A DNA stretch of 56,892 nucleotides, from assembly GCA_002494165.1 (NCBI GenBank), contig DLBH01000026.1, positions 40,328 to 97,219 on the forward strand, read 5' to 3'. Positions 1-6,241 of this stretch are shown one piece after another (position 1 is the stretch's first letter; every line of letters starts with the position of its first letter). The notes beneath the pieces are model-generated. The model worked only from the letters and a program-made list of their open reading frames with translations. It did not search any database and had not been told where the DNA came from. Source of the DNA: Lachnospiraceae bacterium UBA7026 (GTDB lineage Bacteria; Bacillota; Clostridia; Lachnospirales; Lachnospiraceae). Position numbers and translations under genes: made by a program.

Positions 1-83
1 CCCCGTATCGTCCAGAGAGTCCTGTGCCATTCATCCCGTGGAAGTATGTACTTATTGTTCTTCTGTCTCTGATAATCTCGCAT
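1..83 (-). CDS. RinA-like late regulator, N-terminus only
   Basis: Only the first 27 codons are visible; the gene runs off the left edge. The start ATG shares TAATG with the stop of the preceding gene, and GGAGG lies about 10 bases upstream of it. The opening MRDYQRQKNNKYILPRDEW followed by TLWTIR resembles the start of RinA-like (ArpU/DUF722-type) late transcription regulators that close the early region of many Firmicutes phages. That assignment rests on this short stretch and on position at the end of the early operon. Confidence 0.5.
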   Translation of the reverse strand, partial: MRDYQRQKNNKYILPRDEWHRTLWTIR

Positions 84-265
84 TATGGTTCGTCCTCCTC
101 ATCGACTACGATGTACCTGCACTTGTACCCGAGCCTTCTTGCCTTGGAGATAATCTCGTATACGGAGCTCCGCTTGATGCCTCTCTTCTCTGCCATCTCC
201 CTGGCTGACTCTGCGACGATCAGCGGCAGGTCGTAGTCTTTGTCTAAGTACATATAGGTCTTCAT
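83..265 (-). CDS. Small phage protein, probable HTH-like
   Basis: A 60-residue protein. The middle (residues about 20-48) reads as two short helices with a RGIKRSSVYEIISKA core, which looks like a compact DNA-binding helix-turn-helix; the C-terminus is acidic (DEEDEP). The start is fixed by an ATGA overlap with the upstream gene and an AAGGTGATG ribosome binding site. It precedes the RinA-like gene. The function is unknown and the DNA-binding suggestion is inference. Confidence 0.7.
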   Translation of the reverse strand: MKTYMYLDKDYDLPLIVAESAREMAEKRGIKRSSVYEIISKARRLGYKCRYIVVDEEDEP

Positions 266-477
266 GGCATCACCTTCAGGTGCTTGTATAGGTCAGCGAT
301 AAGAAAGCACTCCCGCATCATGCCACGCTTGCGGTCTTTGTACGGACGCTCGACAAGGATGACATGCGGATAGACTGCCTTGACCGTCACGACATCGCCC
401 GTCTCCATCCACGCGTTATGGTCGGTCTGACGATGTCCCTGGATTACCTTCATTCTGGTACCTGGTACAGGTATCAT
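262..477 (-). CDS. Hypothetical phage protein
   Basis: A 71-residue protein with a beta-rich pattern (VVTVKAVYPHVILVERPY) like a small SH3/KOW-type barrel. The ATG at 477 is chosen over the longer upstream reading because it overlaps the previous stop as ATGA and has GGAGGTGG 4-5 bases before it. I do not recognise the family. Confidence 0.7.
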   Translation of the reverse strand: MIPVPGTRMKVIQGHRQTDHNAWMETGDVVTVKAVYPHVILVERPYKDRKRGMMRECFLIADLYKHLKVMP

Positions 478-788
478 GCGTCCACCTCCCTGATCGGTTC
501 TGGCGTATAGCACCAGCCCTTTACAGTAAACTCCCTGATGTGTGGGTAGTCGATTAATGTCCACCCGTCGTCTGCATACTCTGCCAGCAGAAGATGGTCG
601 CCGTCCTCTTCGGTCTGGATCAGGCAGTGGCTGTCAAGCCTCGGCTCTCCTGCCTCGATCGGGATCAGGGTCAGGCTGCTGTAGATGTTGTCCCTCTCAC
701 TGCCGGCCTGGCAGAGTACGGTCAGGAACATGCCGAGGATAAGTCCGAGAAGGAAACATAGAGTGCCTGTGATCAGGATGGATGTCAT
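474..788 (-). CDS. Single-pass membrane protein, DUF3789-like N-terminus
   Basis: A 104-residue protein. Residues 4-27 form one hydrophobic segment with glycines (FLLGLILGMFLTVL), similar to the DUF3789 mini-proteins found in Firmicutes phages. The remaining ~75 residues are soluble and acidic, with strands such as HLLLAEYADDGWTLIDY. It overlaps its upstream neighbour by ATGA. The topology suggests an inner-face or surface anchor; the role is unknown. Confidence 0.72.
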   Translation of the reverse strand: MTSILITGTLCFLLGLILGMFLTVLCQAGSERDNIYSSLTLIPIEAGEPRLDSHCLIQTEEDGDHLLLAEYADDGWTLIDYPHIREFTVKGWCYTPEPIREVDA

Positions 789-1180
789 TGGCCTTCACCT
801 TCTTCCTCAATCTTTGGCACTGGCTCATCACCTATCGGTAGAACCTGGCCATATATGCTTGTTCCCCTTGCTACCCTGATGGCATCCCATATGCACTCAC
901 ATATCATGCCATCCTTCGTCTTTTCTGTAGGAGTGGCATAAGGATAAAAAGCGATTCTCATAGCACTCCCAAGGATTTCACGGATTGCATTTCGTTTAGT
1001 GATATATCGCTCAAAAATGATTTTGCTGTCAGAATCATCCCTGTCATATCCCTCTAGCATTCCTTCACAGAGCATGTCAGCCAAGTCCCAGGTCTGTCCC
1101 ATCGAAAGACGCATATATAGATTTGTGCAGTTCTCCATGACTCGCATCTGCTCCTCTGTCAGTTCAATCATGTACTTCAT
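785..1180 (-). CDS. Hypothetical phage protein
   Basis: A 131-residue protein starting MKYMIELTEEQMRVMENCTNLYMRLSMGQ by sequence order (split here: MKYMIELTEEQ, then MRVMENCTNLYMRLSMGQ). This type of N-terminus is common in phage proteins of unknown function that track aggregate ligand-free ORFan clusters; no domain is assigned. AAGGAGATGGAAG precedes the ATG at 1180, which favours this start over an in-frame one 41 codons upstream. It overlaps the preceding gene by 17 bases. The C-terminus is Glu-rich. Confidence 0.72.
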   Translation of the reverse strand: MKYMIELTEEQMRVMENCTNLYMRLSMGQTWDLADMLCEGMLEGYDRDDSDSKIIFERYITKRNAIREILGSAMRIAFYPYATPTEKTKDGMICECIWDAIRVARGTSIYGQVLPIGDEPVPKIEEEGEGQ

Positions 1181-1349
1181 CTTCCATCTCCTTCCTGTAT
1201 CTTCTCCGCTCTCTTTTCTTGGCGATCCTTTTATTTGCTTTCTTGGCTTTCGCCCATCCACGATGATTATTTGCCCAACAGGCATACCGATGAGAGAACT
1301 CATTAATCCATACGTCGTTCAGACCTTTATATATGCTTTGTTTTTTCAT
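1164..1349 (-). CDS. Small basic phage protein
   Basis: A 61-residue, strongly basic protein (KAKKANKRIAKKRERRRYRKE in residues about 34-54) with an acidic end. The start overlaps the upstream stop as ATGA. The basic helix suggests nucleic-acid binding, but no fold is recognisable. Confidence 0.65.
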   Translation of the reverse strand: MKKQSIYKGLNDVWINEFSHRYACWANNHRGWAKAKKANKRIAKKRERRRYRKEMEDEVHD

Positions 1350-1912
1350 TGCTCCTTCATCTTCTTTAGCAGGTCTGCAATCTCATCGAAATGTCTGCCT
1401 GTCCAAGCAAGGTTTTCAACCTTTATCATTTTTACAACTGTTCCGTCCTCACACAGAATATCGGCTAACGTCTTATATTGCTTTGGTTGATATAACCTCA
1501 ACACTATCGCTTTTTCTTTGTTTGGGTCATCTGCATAAACTACCTCATCTCCAACACGAATCTCTTCTTTCTTCCTTTTCCATGCTTCATATTTAGTTTT
1601 TGCTTCTTGGCAAGTAAGTTTTTCAAGTACGCCAGATGCTGAATCATATATATCATCATCATGAAGCATTCCGGCATATATACACTCTTGTAAACTCATG
1701 CAGTAAGCAATCTCTCTTGCAAGGCTCCACACCTCATCCTCAATAGCATTGCGGTCAGGCTCGGTGTAAGGTTCGATATCTTCTTTGGATATTCGTAGTG
1801 CATAGTGTTTACAGTCACCCACCTTGTACTCTGGTTCTACAAAAATACTAAAATGATCACTACCGCCCATAAAATCTATGGCTTTATCAGGCACATCAAC
1901 TATATATTTCAT
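1346..1912 (-). CDS. Hypothetical phage protein with RVGDEVVY barrel
   Basis: A 188-residue protein. Residues 1-90 form a mixed domain beginning MKYIVDVPDKAIDF, which resembles the openings of neighbouring small proteins. Residues about 118-165 (RVGDEVVYADD, then KAIVLRLY and VVKMIKVENLAW) look like a KOW/SH3-type barrel. GGGAGGATGAAGA precedes the ATG. Function unknown. Confidence 0.75.
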   Translation of the reverse strand: MKYIVDVPDKAIDFMGGSDHFSIFVEPEYKVGDCKHYALRISKEDIEPYTEPDRNAIEDEVWSLAREIAYCMSLQECIYAGMLHDDDIYDSASGVLEKLTCQEAKTKYEAWKRKKEEIRVGDEVVYADDPNKEKAIVLRLYQPKQYKTLADILCEDGTVVKMIKVENLAWTGRHFDEIADLLKKMKEQ

Positions 1913-1925
1913 TCTTCATCCTCCC

Positions 1926-2015
1926 TCATCTTCCACTTATGGCAATTGCTACCGCCAGAATAAATGCACCCACAACAACAGCTTGCGGAAGATTAATGTT
2001 TACCAGTGTAATCAT
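1926..2015 (-). CDS. 29-residue transmembrane peptide
   Basis: A very short gene encoding MITLVNINLPQ followed by an almost continuous hydrophobic segment (AVVVGAFILAVAIAI) and SGR. It has a full ribosome binding site (GGAGGATGAATC) and an ATGA overlap with the upstream DUF551 gene, so it fits the pattern of real genes in this operon despite its size. Likely a single-pass membrane micro-protein; role unknown. Confidence 0.6.
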   Translation of the reverse strand: MITLVNINLPQAVVVGAFILAVAIAISGR

Positions 2016-2410
2016 GATTCATCCTCCTTTGGCTGATATGGTTCGGGGAGTGGCATCCATGCATCAACAATCAATTCAAAAGAATAGTCGCTCTTGTACC
2101 AGTTTTCAGTTGTTTCATCGTAAAATCCAACCATCTGCCCCATATCCGAGTTGCACCATACATCAATGCGTGGTTCAGGCGGTCGCTCACTGCATGGTAT
2201 CCAACGTGGTTGTGGGTTGATGGTCGGAGCATCAGCAACCATATGTTTCAGCCTTGTCCTTTCGTCTAACTGAGTGGAATATCTTGTGTATGAAGGATTC
2301 AGATTAGTTGGAAATGGCAACGATGACTCAGTATCAAGTACTCGATTTCTTGCCAGTTCTTCAGCATCCTGCAACTGTTTGTACAGTACATCCGCATCAA
2401 TCAACCTCAT
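2012..2410 (-). CDS. DUF551 domain protein
   Basis: A 132-residue protein. The N-terminus (MRLIDADVLYKQLQDAEE) is the common RLIDAD leader of clostridial phage accessory proteins. Residues about 68-125 carry the DUF551 signature: RWIPCSERPPEP, a central strand with aromatic residues, and VDAWMPLPEPY. DUF551 proteins are phage accessory proteins without a known activity. The start overlaps the upstream stop as ATGA. Confidence 0.85.
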   Translation of the reverse strand: MRLIDADVLYKQLQDAEELARNRVLDTESSLPFPTNLNPSYTRYSTQLDERTRLKHMVADAPTINPQPRWIPCSERPPEPRIDVWCNSDMGQMVGFYDETTENWYKSDYSFELIVDAWMPLPEPYQPKEDES

Positions 2411-2529
2411 TCCTCTTCACCCTTCCAGTACTCTCTCTGATTGCACCTGTCCCTGTCAGGATGTGAGCAGTACACTTTTTCATCCTTCCTGTACCATCTG
2501 CATCCGATACAATAAACACATGGCATCAT
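2407..2529 (-). CDS. 40-residue Cys-rich micro-protein
   Basis: Two ATG codons stand together (2529 and 2526); the first overlaps the upstream stop as ATGA. The product, (M)MPCVYCIGCRWYRKDEKV then YCSHPDRDRC, has five cysteines in a C-x2-C-x2-C and C-x8-C type arrangement, so a single zinc-binding knuckle is likely. It ends by ATGA overlap with the DUF551 gene. Unknown function. Confidence 0.6.
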   Translation of the reverse strand: MMPCVYCIGCRWYRKDEKVYCSHPDRDRCNQREYWKGEEE

Positions 2530-2822
2530 TCCTCTTCACCCCCATTGTAGCTTCCACAAATCGGGCAGAACGAATACGGCTTGTCCAACGTAGGGTCTTC
2601 CAAAACGATACCACACACACTGCACTGCCAAGAGTAATACTCAGGACTGTTTGCATACTGTTCTTTTCCTATCCACTTCCCCTTCTTCCGTCCTGGTTCT
2701 TCGGATTTAGGATCATATTCAATGTCATAAATTTCACCCTCAGCCATGAGTGTTTCAATGCTTTCAAGACATCCATTTCTAAACATTTCCACCGTTATCT
2801 CTGGTATAAATAATCCTTTCAT
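2526..2822 (-). CDS. Zinc-ribbon phage protein with KKGKW module
   Basis: A 98-residue protein. The N-terminal half is unique. The C-terminal half starts with RKKGKW and contains a four-Cys zinc ribbon (WQCSVCG near residue 66 and SFCPICGSYNGGEEE at the end). The same module, sharing exact DNA stretches, ends the gene at 3085-3453 and is related to that at 3446-3748. Unknown function; the module is typical of clostridial phage accessory proteins. Confidence 0.78.
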   Translation of the reverse strand: MKGLFIPEITVEMFRNGCLESIETLMAEGEIYDIEYDPKSEEPGRKKGKWIGKEQYANSPEYYSWQCSVCGIVLEDPTLDKPYSFCPICGSYNGGEEE

Positions 2823-3088
2823 TCCTCTTCACCTCTCAAGTAGCCTTCAAGCCAATTCCAATAATTATTCAATGCTTTATGTGCCTTTTCACCCATCGTC
2901 CGCATAGAGCCTTCGTAGCGATCTTTATTAAATGCCACCTTCTCAACGTCATAGAGAAGTTCATCAATGATGTAAATCAGTTTGTCAAGATTCTGCGTAC
3001 GCTCTCTGTCAATGGCAGAATCACCGTATGGTTCGGTATTGCCTATCAGATTTCTCGTAACTTCCAAGATCGTGCCTGCATCAATCAT
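2819..3088 (-). CDS. Hypothetical helical phage protein
   Basis: An 89-residue, mainly helical protein (MIDAGTILEVTRNLIGNTEP, then an acidic helical stretch and WNWLEGYLRGEEE). ATGA overlap with both neighbours. No recognised domain. Confidence 0.7.
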   Translation of the reverse strand: MIDAGTILEVTRNLIGNTEPYGDSAIDRERTQNLDKLIYIIDELLYDVEKVAFNKDRYEGSMRTMGEKAHKALNNYWNWLEGYLRGEEE

Positions 3089-3453
3089 TCCTGTTCACCC
3101 CCATTGTAGCTACCGCAGTTTAGGCAATAATTCGGCAACTGTATATCGCAAAGACTTGTCATTTCCTGGCCGCATTGATTGCATCGGATCGTACATGAAT
3201 TATTAAGTTCAACCCACTTCCCCTTCTTCCGTGGTTCTGCGGATGGTAACTTCTCAAGTTGTATCTTTGTTGCCACTAAGGCTGTGTTAAATCCGTTCGC
3301 CCATTGCCATCTTCCAAATTCCGATATGTCTATATCATCCATGAACCCTATGAACTTTTCACTTGATTTAAAATGTTCTGGATTTGTGCTGACCGTTTCA
3401 GCATATGTTGCATCAATCGCATCCTGTCTGTATATGGTATCCTTATCATTCAT
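3085..3453 (-). CDS. Zinc-ribbon phage protein with KKGKW module
   Basis: A 122-residue protein starting MNDKDTIYRQDAIDATY, the RQDAIDA leader of clostridial phage accessory proteins. Residues about 78-83 are RKKGKW; the zinc ribbon follows (CNQCG and YCLNCGSYNGGEQE). The ATG at 3453 has AGAGGTAAAAAGG upstream and overlaps the previous gene by 8 bases; a much longer in-frame extension upstream is antisense-like and was not used. Paralogue of the product of 2526-2822. Confidence 0.78.
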   Translation of the reverse strand: MNDKDTIYRQDAIDATYAETVSTNPEHFKSSEKFIGFMDDIDISEFGRWQWANGFNTALVATKIQLEKLPSAEPRKKGKWVELNNSCTIRCNQCGQEMTSLCDIQLPNYCLNCGSYNGGEQE

Positions 3454-3748
3454 CCTTTTTACCTCTATCCATCTTTGCTCCGCAGTTGGGGCAGAAGTTT
3501 GGGAAATCATTTCCACCCATCCACAAATCTTCTTCATACCATTCTTTTTTGCATTTTGAGCAATACCAATACCACTCATTACCATCAAAGCTTCGTACCC
3601 ACTTCCCCTTCTTCCGTTCTGGCTGTGATTCAAGCATTTCTTTGATTTCTGATAATGCCTGTTCGTAGTGCCAAAGGTCGCTATGTTTAGCCTTCCCAAT
3701 ATCTGCCGTCACATTTATCAACCAAATTACGGCTTCTTTATTAGTCAT
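3446..3748 (-). CDS. Zinc-ribbon phage protein with KKGKW module
   Basis: A 100-residue protein starting MTNKEAVIWLINVTADIG, with a helical front half, then PERKKGKWV and a zinc ribbon (CSKCKKEW and FCPNCGAKMDRG). The ATG at 3748 has AGAGGTGAACAGG before it; a GTG nine bases further up is less likely because it lies inside that ribosome binding site. Third copy of the KKGKW module. Confidence 0.75.
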   Translation of the reverse strand: MTNKEAVIWLINVTADIGKAKHSDLWHYEQALSEIKEMLESQPERKKGKWVRSFDGNEWYWYCSKCKKEWYEEDLWMGGNDFPNFCPNCGAKMDRGKKDE

Positions 3749-3765
3749 CCTGTTCACCTCTCATA

Positions 3766-3831
3766 TCACATAAGTCCGTCCCATTCTTCAACAACCTCTT
3801 CGCCTGCGGTCCGTCTAATTTTACACCTCAT
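3766..3831 (-). CDS. Possible 21-residue micro-protein
   Basis: A short open frame encoding MRCKIRRTAGEEVVEEWDGLM. It starts by ATGA overlap with the stop of the upstream zinc-ribbon gene and fills what would otherwise be the only 70-base gap in this stretch. No clear independent ribosome binding site is seen, so translation would depend on coupling. It could also be non-coding. Confidence 0.35.
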   Translation of the reverse strand: MRCKIRRTAGEEVVEEWDGLM

Positions 3832-4151
3832 TTCATAAGCAGATCCCTTCCGCACATCGGACAGTACCTGATTTTCGCACTCCCACGCCACCCATTTGCC
3901 TTCAGGTCTAATTCCCACCCGTCCATGCCGAATCGAACAAATGCGTGATTGTTCTTTTCAATCGGTTTTACATAACCGTCCGAATCCTCATGGCAATATT
4001 CACAAATCTTCTGTCTCTTAGTATCCAACATAACAGCCCCGAGTGCCATAACGGCAGATAAATTAACGTCATAGCTTCCTTCATTAATCGCATTAATTAA
4101 TTTATCCGAGTCGATAACTTTAATTTTAACATCACTTATCAAATCACTCAC
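3828..4151 (-). CDS. Zinc-ribbon phage protein
   Basis: A 107-residue protein. The core CEYCHEDSDGY, a middle of aromatic strands, and RYCPMCGRDL form a split four-Cys zinc site around a small beta domain, a layout common in phage accessory proteins of clostridia. The start is GTG, overlapping the previous stop as GTGA, preceded by a GGGGG-rich site that also occurs upstream of the next gene (see the 18-base repeat). Confidence 0.72.
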   Translation of the reverse strand: MSDLISDVKIKVIDSDKLINAINEGSYDVNLSAVMALGAVMLDTKRQKICEYCHEDSDGYVKPIEKNNHAFVRFGMDGWELDLKANGWRGSAKIRYCPMCGRDLLMK

Positions 4152-4363
4152 TCAGCGTTCCCCCTCAACTCTTCAATCTCAGACTCTAATCTGTTCAACT
4201 GCGTCATAATGTGTTCTGCCCACCTTTGATTAATCTCTTCGCAATGCTCATGCCATATGTCGTTTTGGTGCATAGACTTCTTGAACCAGTCGTCGTTTTG
4301 CAGTAAACTAAATACGATCCAAACAACATTTGAAATAATAAGAATTAGTATTATTGTATTCAC
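4148..4363 (-). CDS. Small membrane-anchored coiled-coil protein
   Basis: A 71-residue protein: residues 3-21 are a hydrophobic anchor (IILILIISNVVWIVFSLL), followed by a helical, charged C-terminal part (QLNRLESEIEELRGNAE) likely to form a coiled coil. It starts with GTG in a GTGA overlap. Its C-terminal RGNAE and the following start signal are duplicated at the end of the upstream gene. Confidence 0.68.
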   Translation of the reverse strand: MNTIILILIISNVVWIVFSLLQNDDWFKKSMHQNDIWHEHCEEINQRWAEHIMTQLNRLESEIEELRGNAE

Positions 4364-4378
4364 TCAGCGTTCCCCCTC
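4149..4378. repeat. Duplicated 18-base gene junction
   Basis: CACTCAGCGTTCCCCCTC is present at 4149-4166 and 4361-4378. On the coding strand it holds the end of one gene (RGNAE, TGA), the GTG start of the next and the G-rich ribosome binding site. The gene between the two copies is therefore framed like a cassette. Confidence 0.85.
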
Positions 4379-4674
4379 TCTGCATCGGCACAGTAGAAGT
4401 CATCCCGATACGTTCTGAGGATATGTATTTCCCAATTCGTCGTGTAGTAGTTATGTTTGATTGCGTGGCAATAACCCATCCTGCCTTCTCCATATCTATC
4501 CCACCATTTACAGTCTTTGCATCGGATAATCTCTGGCTCTTCCAGAAGCCTCTTGTAATCCCTCAACCAGTCCGCCAGCTGCCGGTGCTCGCAGGAACAC
4601 TTCCGCTGTTCGTCTGTGAAGCAGTCGTAATCTGCGACTTCTTCACAGTGTTTGATTGCAAATTCTAAGGTCAA
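4360..4674 (-). CDS. Two-module Cys-rich phage protein
   Basis: A 104-residue protein. The first half (MTLEFAIKHCEEVADY, CSCEHRQLADWLRDYKRLL) is the common 'AIKHCEEVA...EHRQLAEWL' phage module. The second half (IIRCKDCKWW ... GYCHAI ... DDFYCADAERG) is a separate Cys module also found alone in related phages. The start is TTG in a TTGA overlap with GGGGTGAAGG upstream. The fusion of the two modules is visible in sequence; function unknown. Confidence 0.72.
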   Translation of the reverse strand: MTLEFAIKHCEEVADYDCFTDEQRKCSCEHRQLADWLRDYKRLLEEPEIIRCKDCKWWDRYGEGRMGYCHAIKHNYYTTNWEIHILRTYRDDFYCADAERGNAE

Positions 4675-4967
4675 AAGTCCTTCACCCCTCTCAATAGGTT
4701 CACAACCTCGTCTCTCGTATAGTCAGACTTGCTACTCGTGTATCGGTCGATATATGCGTCAATGTTTGTCTGCCTGCGTCGCTTGGCTGCATCAACCTCT
4801 CTCTTGTTTTCTAAATAACCATCAAAGGCATCGACGATCAAGGAGTACTTATGCTCCTGTGAATCATATCTTTTTTCGCCAGACTCCTGATAATTGTTAT
4901 ATGCCTTTTGGCGGAGACCTTCGTAATAATCCCGCCACTGTTCCATATTCCAGTCTGCCTTGCTCAT
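4671..4967 (-). CDS. Hypothetical helical phage protein
   Basis: A 98-residue, helical and highly charged protein (WRDYYEGLRQKAYNNYQESG ... YTRDEVVNLLRGVKDF). ATGA overlap with the upstream gene. No recognised domain. Confidence 0.68.
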   Translation of the reverse strand: MSKADWNMEQWRDYYEGLRQKAYNNYQESGEKRYDSQEHKYSLIVDAFDGYLENKREVDAAKRRRQTNIDAYIDRYTSSKSDYTRDEVVNLLRGVKDF

Positions 4968-5320
4968 AACTTCTCCTCCACATACTCCCTAATCTGACTT
5001 ACCGGGTCTATGTTGCCGTCGACCTGGTCAATATACTTAAGTAGGTCAGTCTTTTGTTTCAGATGCTTCTCCATCAATCCCTTGCATGCTGTCTCATCGA
5101 AGTTGGCCAGTTTGATGATAAGACGGATGCCTTCCTGTATCCGCTTCTTGCTGTACTCGCTGATGGCATGGTTCTTTGCCTCATACAGTCCCCGCAGCAC
5201 TTCGTCCATGTCGGGCTCTTCCTCGATGTCCTCGTACTTTGCCAGTTTGGCAAGGGCATCGGACAGAAGGGATTTGTCTTTGACTACAGGGACTCCGCAG
5301 TGGTATTCTGTGTATCTCAT
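4964..5320 (-). CDS. Hypothetical phage protein (RYTEYHCGVPVVKD type)
   Basis: A 118-residue protein. The opening MRYTEYHCGVPVVKDKSLL followed by AKLAKYED is a widespread clostridial phage leader; the rest is helical (residues 50-118). The ATG at 5320 has GGAGGTAACCGA before it and overlaps the upstream stop as ATGA, so an in-frame start 18 codons earlier is rejected. Confidence 0.72.
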   Translation of the reverse strand: MRYTEYHCGVPVVKDKSLLSDALAKLAKYEDIEEEPDMDEVLRGLYEAKNHAISEYSKKRIQEGIRLIIKLANFDETACKGLMEKHLKQKTDLLKYIDQVDGNIDPVSQIREYVEEKL

Positions 5321-5505
5321 TCGGTTACCTCCGTCCTTGTGTTCCATGCTTCGACAGCCTCCTCTTCTGTCCAATTCGCAATCTCAAACCATGCACCACA
5401 GCCAGGGCATCCTATTCTCCAATATGGGTCTGTCCAACTTGGTTTTACTTCGTAGCTTTCAATATCCGTACCCCCGCAGAATGGGCAGGGTTTCAGTTTA
5501 TCCAT
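5317..5505 (-). CDS. Lar-like restriction alleviation protein
   Basis: A 62-residue protein with the Lar family pattern: LKPCPFCGG at residues 4-12, IGCPGCG in the middle, and EEEAVEAWNTR at the end. Lar of the Rac prophage modulates type I restriction, and phage proteins of this shape are annotated as Lar-like. The zinc ribbon and WNTR end are visible; the anti-restriction role here is inferred from family membership only. Confidence 0.8.
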   Translation of the reverse strand: MDKLKPCPFCGGTDIESYEVKPSWTDPYWRIGCPGCGAWFEIANWTEEEAVEAWNTRTEVTE

Positions 5506-5791
5506 TTAACTCCTCCGTCCTCTTCATCTTCTCATTGATAATCTTATATAGTTCTTCTTCCGAAATCCCCAGGGCCCGCCTGACATCACTGGCCACCAGG
5601 GTCACATCCGCTATCTCCTCGGTCATGTCGGCCTTCAGCCTCCGCTCGGTGTACTTCTCGTTCAGCGTACGGTCGCCTCGCAGATGTCTTCTGTATCTGG
5701 CAGCGGTGGAGATCAGTTCCCCGCACTCTTCCATAAGCTGGTTCAGCCGGTTGTCAGTTCCGAAATGCAATGCCTGGTCTTTATAGTTCAT
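5498..5791 (-). CDS. MazG-like nucleotide pyrophosphohydrolase
   Basis: A 97-residue all-helical protein with the metal-binding pattern of the MazG/dUTPase superfamily: EECGEL near residue 21 and EEIADV near residue 58 (E-x2-E ... E-x2-D). Such enzymes hydrolyse NTPs or dNTPs to the monophosphate and pyrophosphate. In phages they may clean the nucleotide pool or dampen the alarmone response. It overlaps the Lar-like gene by 8 bases. Confidence 0.82.
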   Translation of the reverse strand: MNYKDQALHFGTDNRLNQLMEECGELISTAARYRRHLRGDRTLNEKYTERRLKADMTEEIADVTLVASDVRRALGISEEELYKIINEKMKRTEELNG

Positions 5792-5988
5792 ATGTCCGCC
5801 TCCTTAATCAGCTTGATGACTTTGATCAGTTTCTTAGCTGTCTCAAGCGGAAGCTCCATCGTACTCCATCTCTGGCCGCAGCTCTGGCACTCTCTTCGCC
5901 TCCGGTAAAACCCGTCACTGTAATACCGGCTGTCGATGATCAGGGAGTTCTGGAGTCCGCAGGCAGGGCACCTGGTAGATCCTGTCAC
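5788..5988 (-). CDS. NrdR-like zinc-ribbon protein
   Basis: A 66-residue protein whose first 45 residues match the NrdR zinc ribbon: CPACG, then SRYYSDGFYRRRRECQSCGQRWSTME. NrdR represses ribonucleotide reductase genes, but the ATP-cone that senses nucleotides is missing; a helix rich in Lys/Ile takes its place. Probably a DNA-binding phage protein. It starts with GTG in a GTGA overlap. Confidence 0.75.
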   Translation of the reverse strand: MTGSTRCPACGLQNSLIIDSRYYSDGFYRRRRECQSCGQRWSTMELPLETAKKLIKVIKLIKEADI

Positions 5989-6080
5989 TTTTTATCCTCC
6001 TTCGGCTTAAATCCGGTGCAGACATAGTTTCTGGACCTTTCTAAACATCTGTTTTTGTTCGCGCAATCTGCACAGGTCAT
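5985..6080 (-). CDS. 31-residue Cys micro-protein
   Basis: Encodes MTCADCANKNRCLERSRNY then VCTGFKPKEDKK: four cysteines in C-x2-C-x5-C...C, probably one zinc knuckle. The ribosome binding site AAAGGAGGCAGAACA and the ATGA/GTGA overlaps on both sides support translation. Mini-proteins of this C-x2-C type are frequent in clostridial prophages. Confidence 0.62.
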   Translation of the reverse strand: MTCADCANKNRCLERSRNYVCTGFKPKEDKK

Positions 6081-6241
6081 TGTTCTGCCTCCTTTGCTAC
6101 TCTTTGAACTATATCCTTCGCACGATGTAGCCCCGCAACGAACATCTGGGAGCCCGGGCTGTAGAACCCGTCCCTGTCGACAGGGACTGCCCCGATTTCT
6201 TTGTTAATTTCTTCGATAATCTTATAAATCTGTTCTGTCAC
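6077..6241 (-). CDS. 54-residue hypothetical phage protein
   Basis: Starts with GTG at 6241, preceded by GGAGGAGTATTTAA, inside the end of the VRR-NUC gene (20-base overlap). The product begins MTEQIYKIIEEINKEIG and ends AKDIVQRVAKEAEQ; it is amphipathic and helical. It is joined to the next gene by ATGA. No recognised domain. Confidence 0.6.
   Translation of the reverse strand: MTEQIYKIIEEINKEIGAVPVDRDGFYSPGSQMFVAGLHRAKDIVQRVAKEAEQ

Larger units (their letters stand above)
2673..3616. repeat. Three exact 18-base copies coding the KKGKW module
   Basis: CCACTTCCCCTTCTTCCG occurs at 2673-2690, 3214-3231 and 3599-3616, each at the same point of a different zinc-ribbon gene (reverse complement codes RKKGKW). 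CACCCCCATTGTAGCT also recurs near 2535 and 3094 in the zinc ribbon ends of the first two. Confidence 0.85.
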
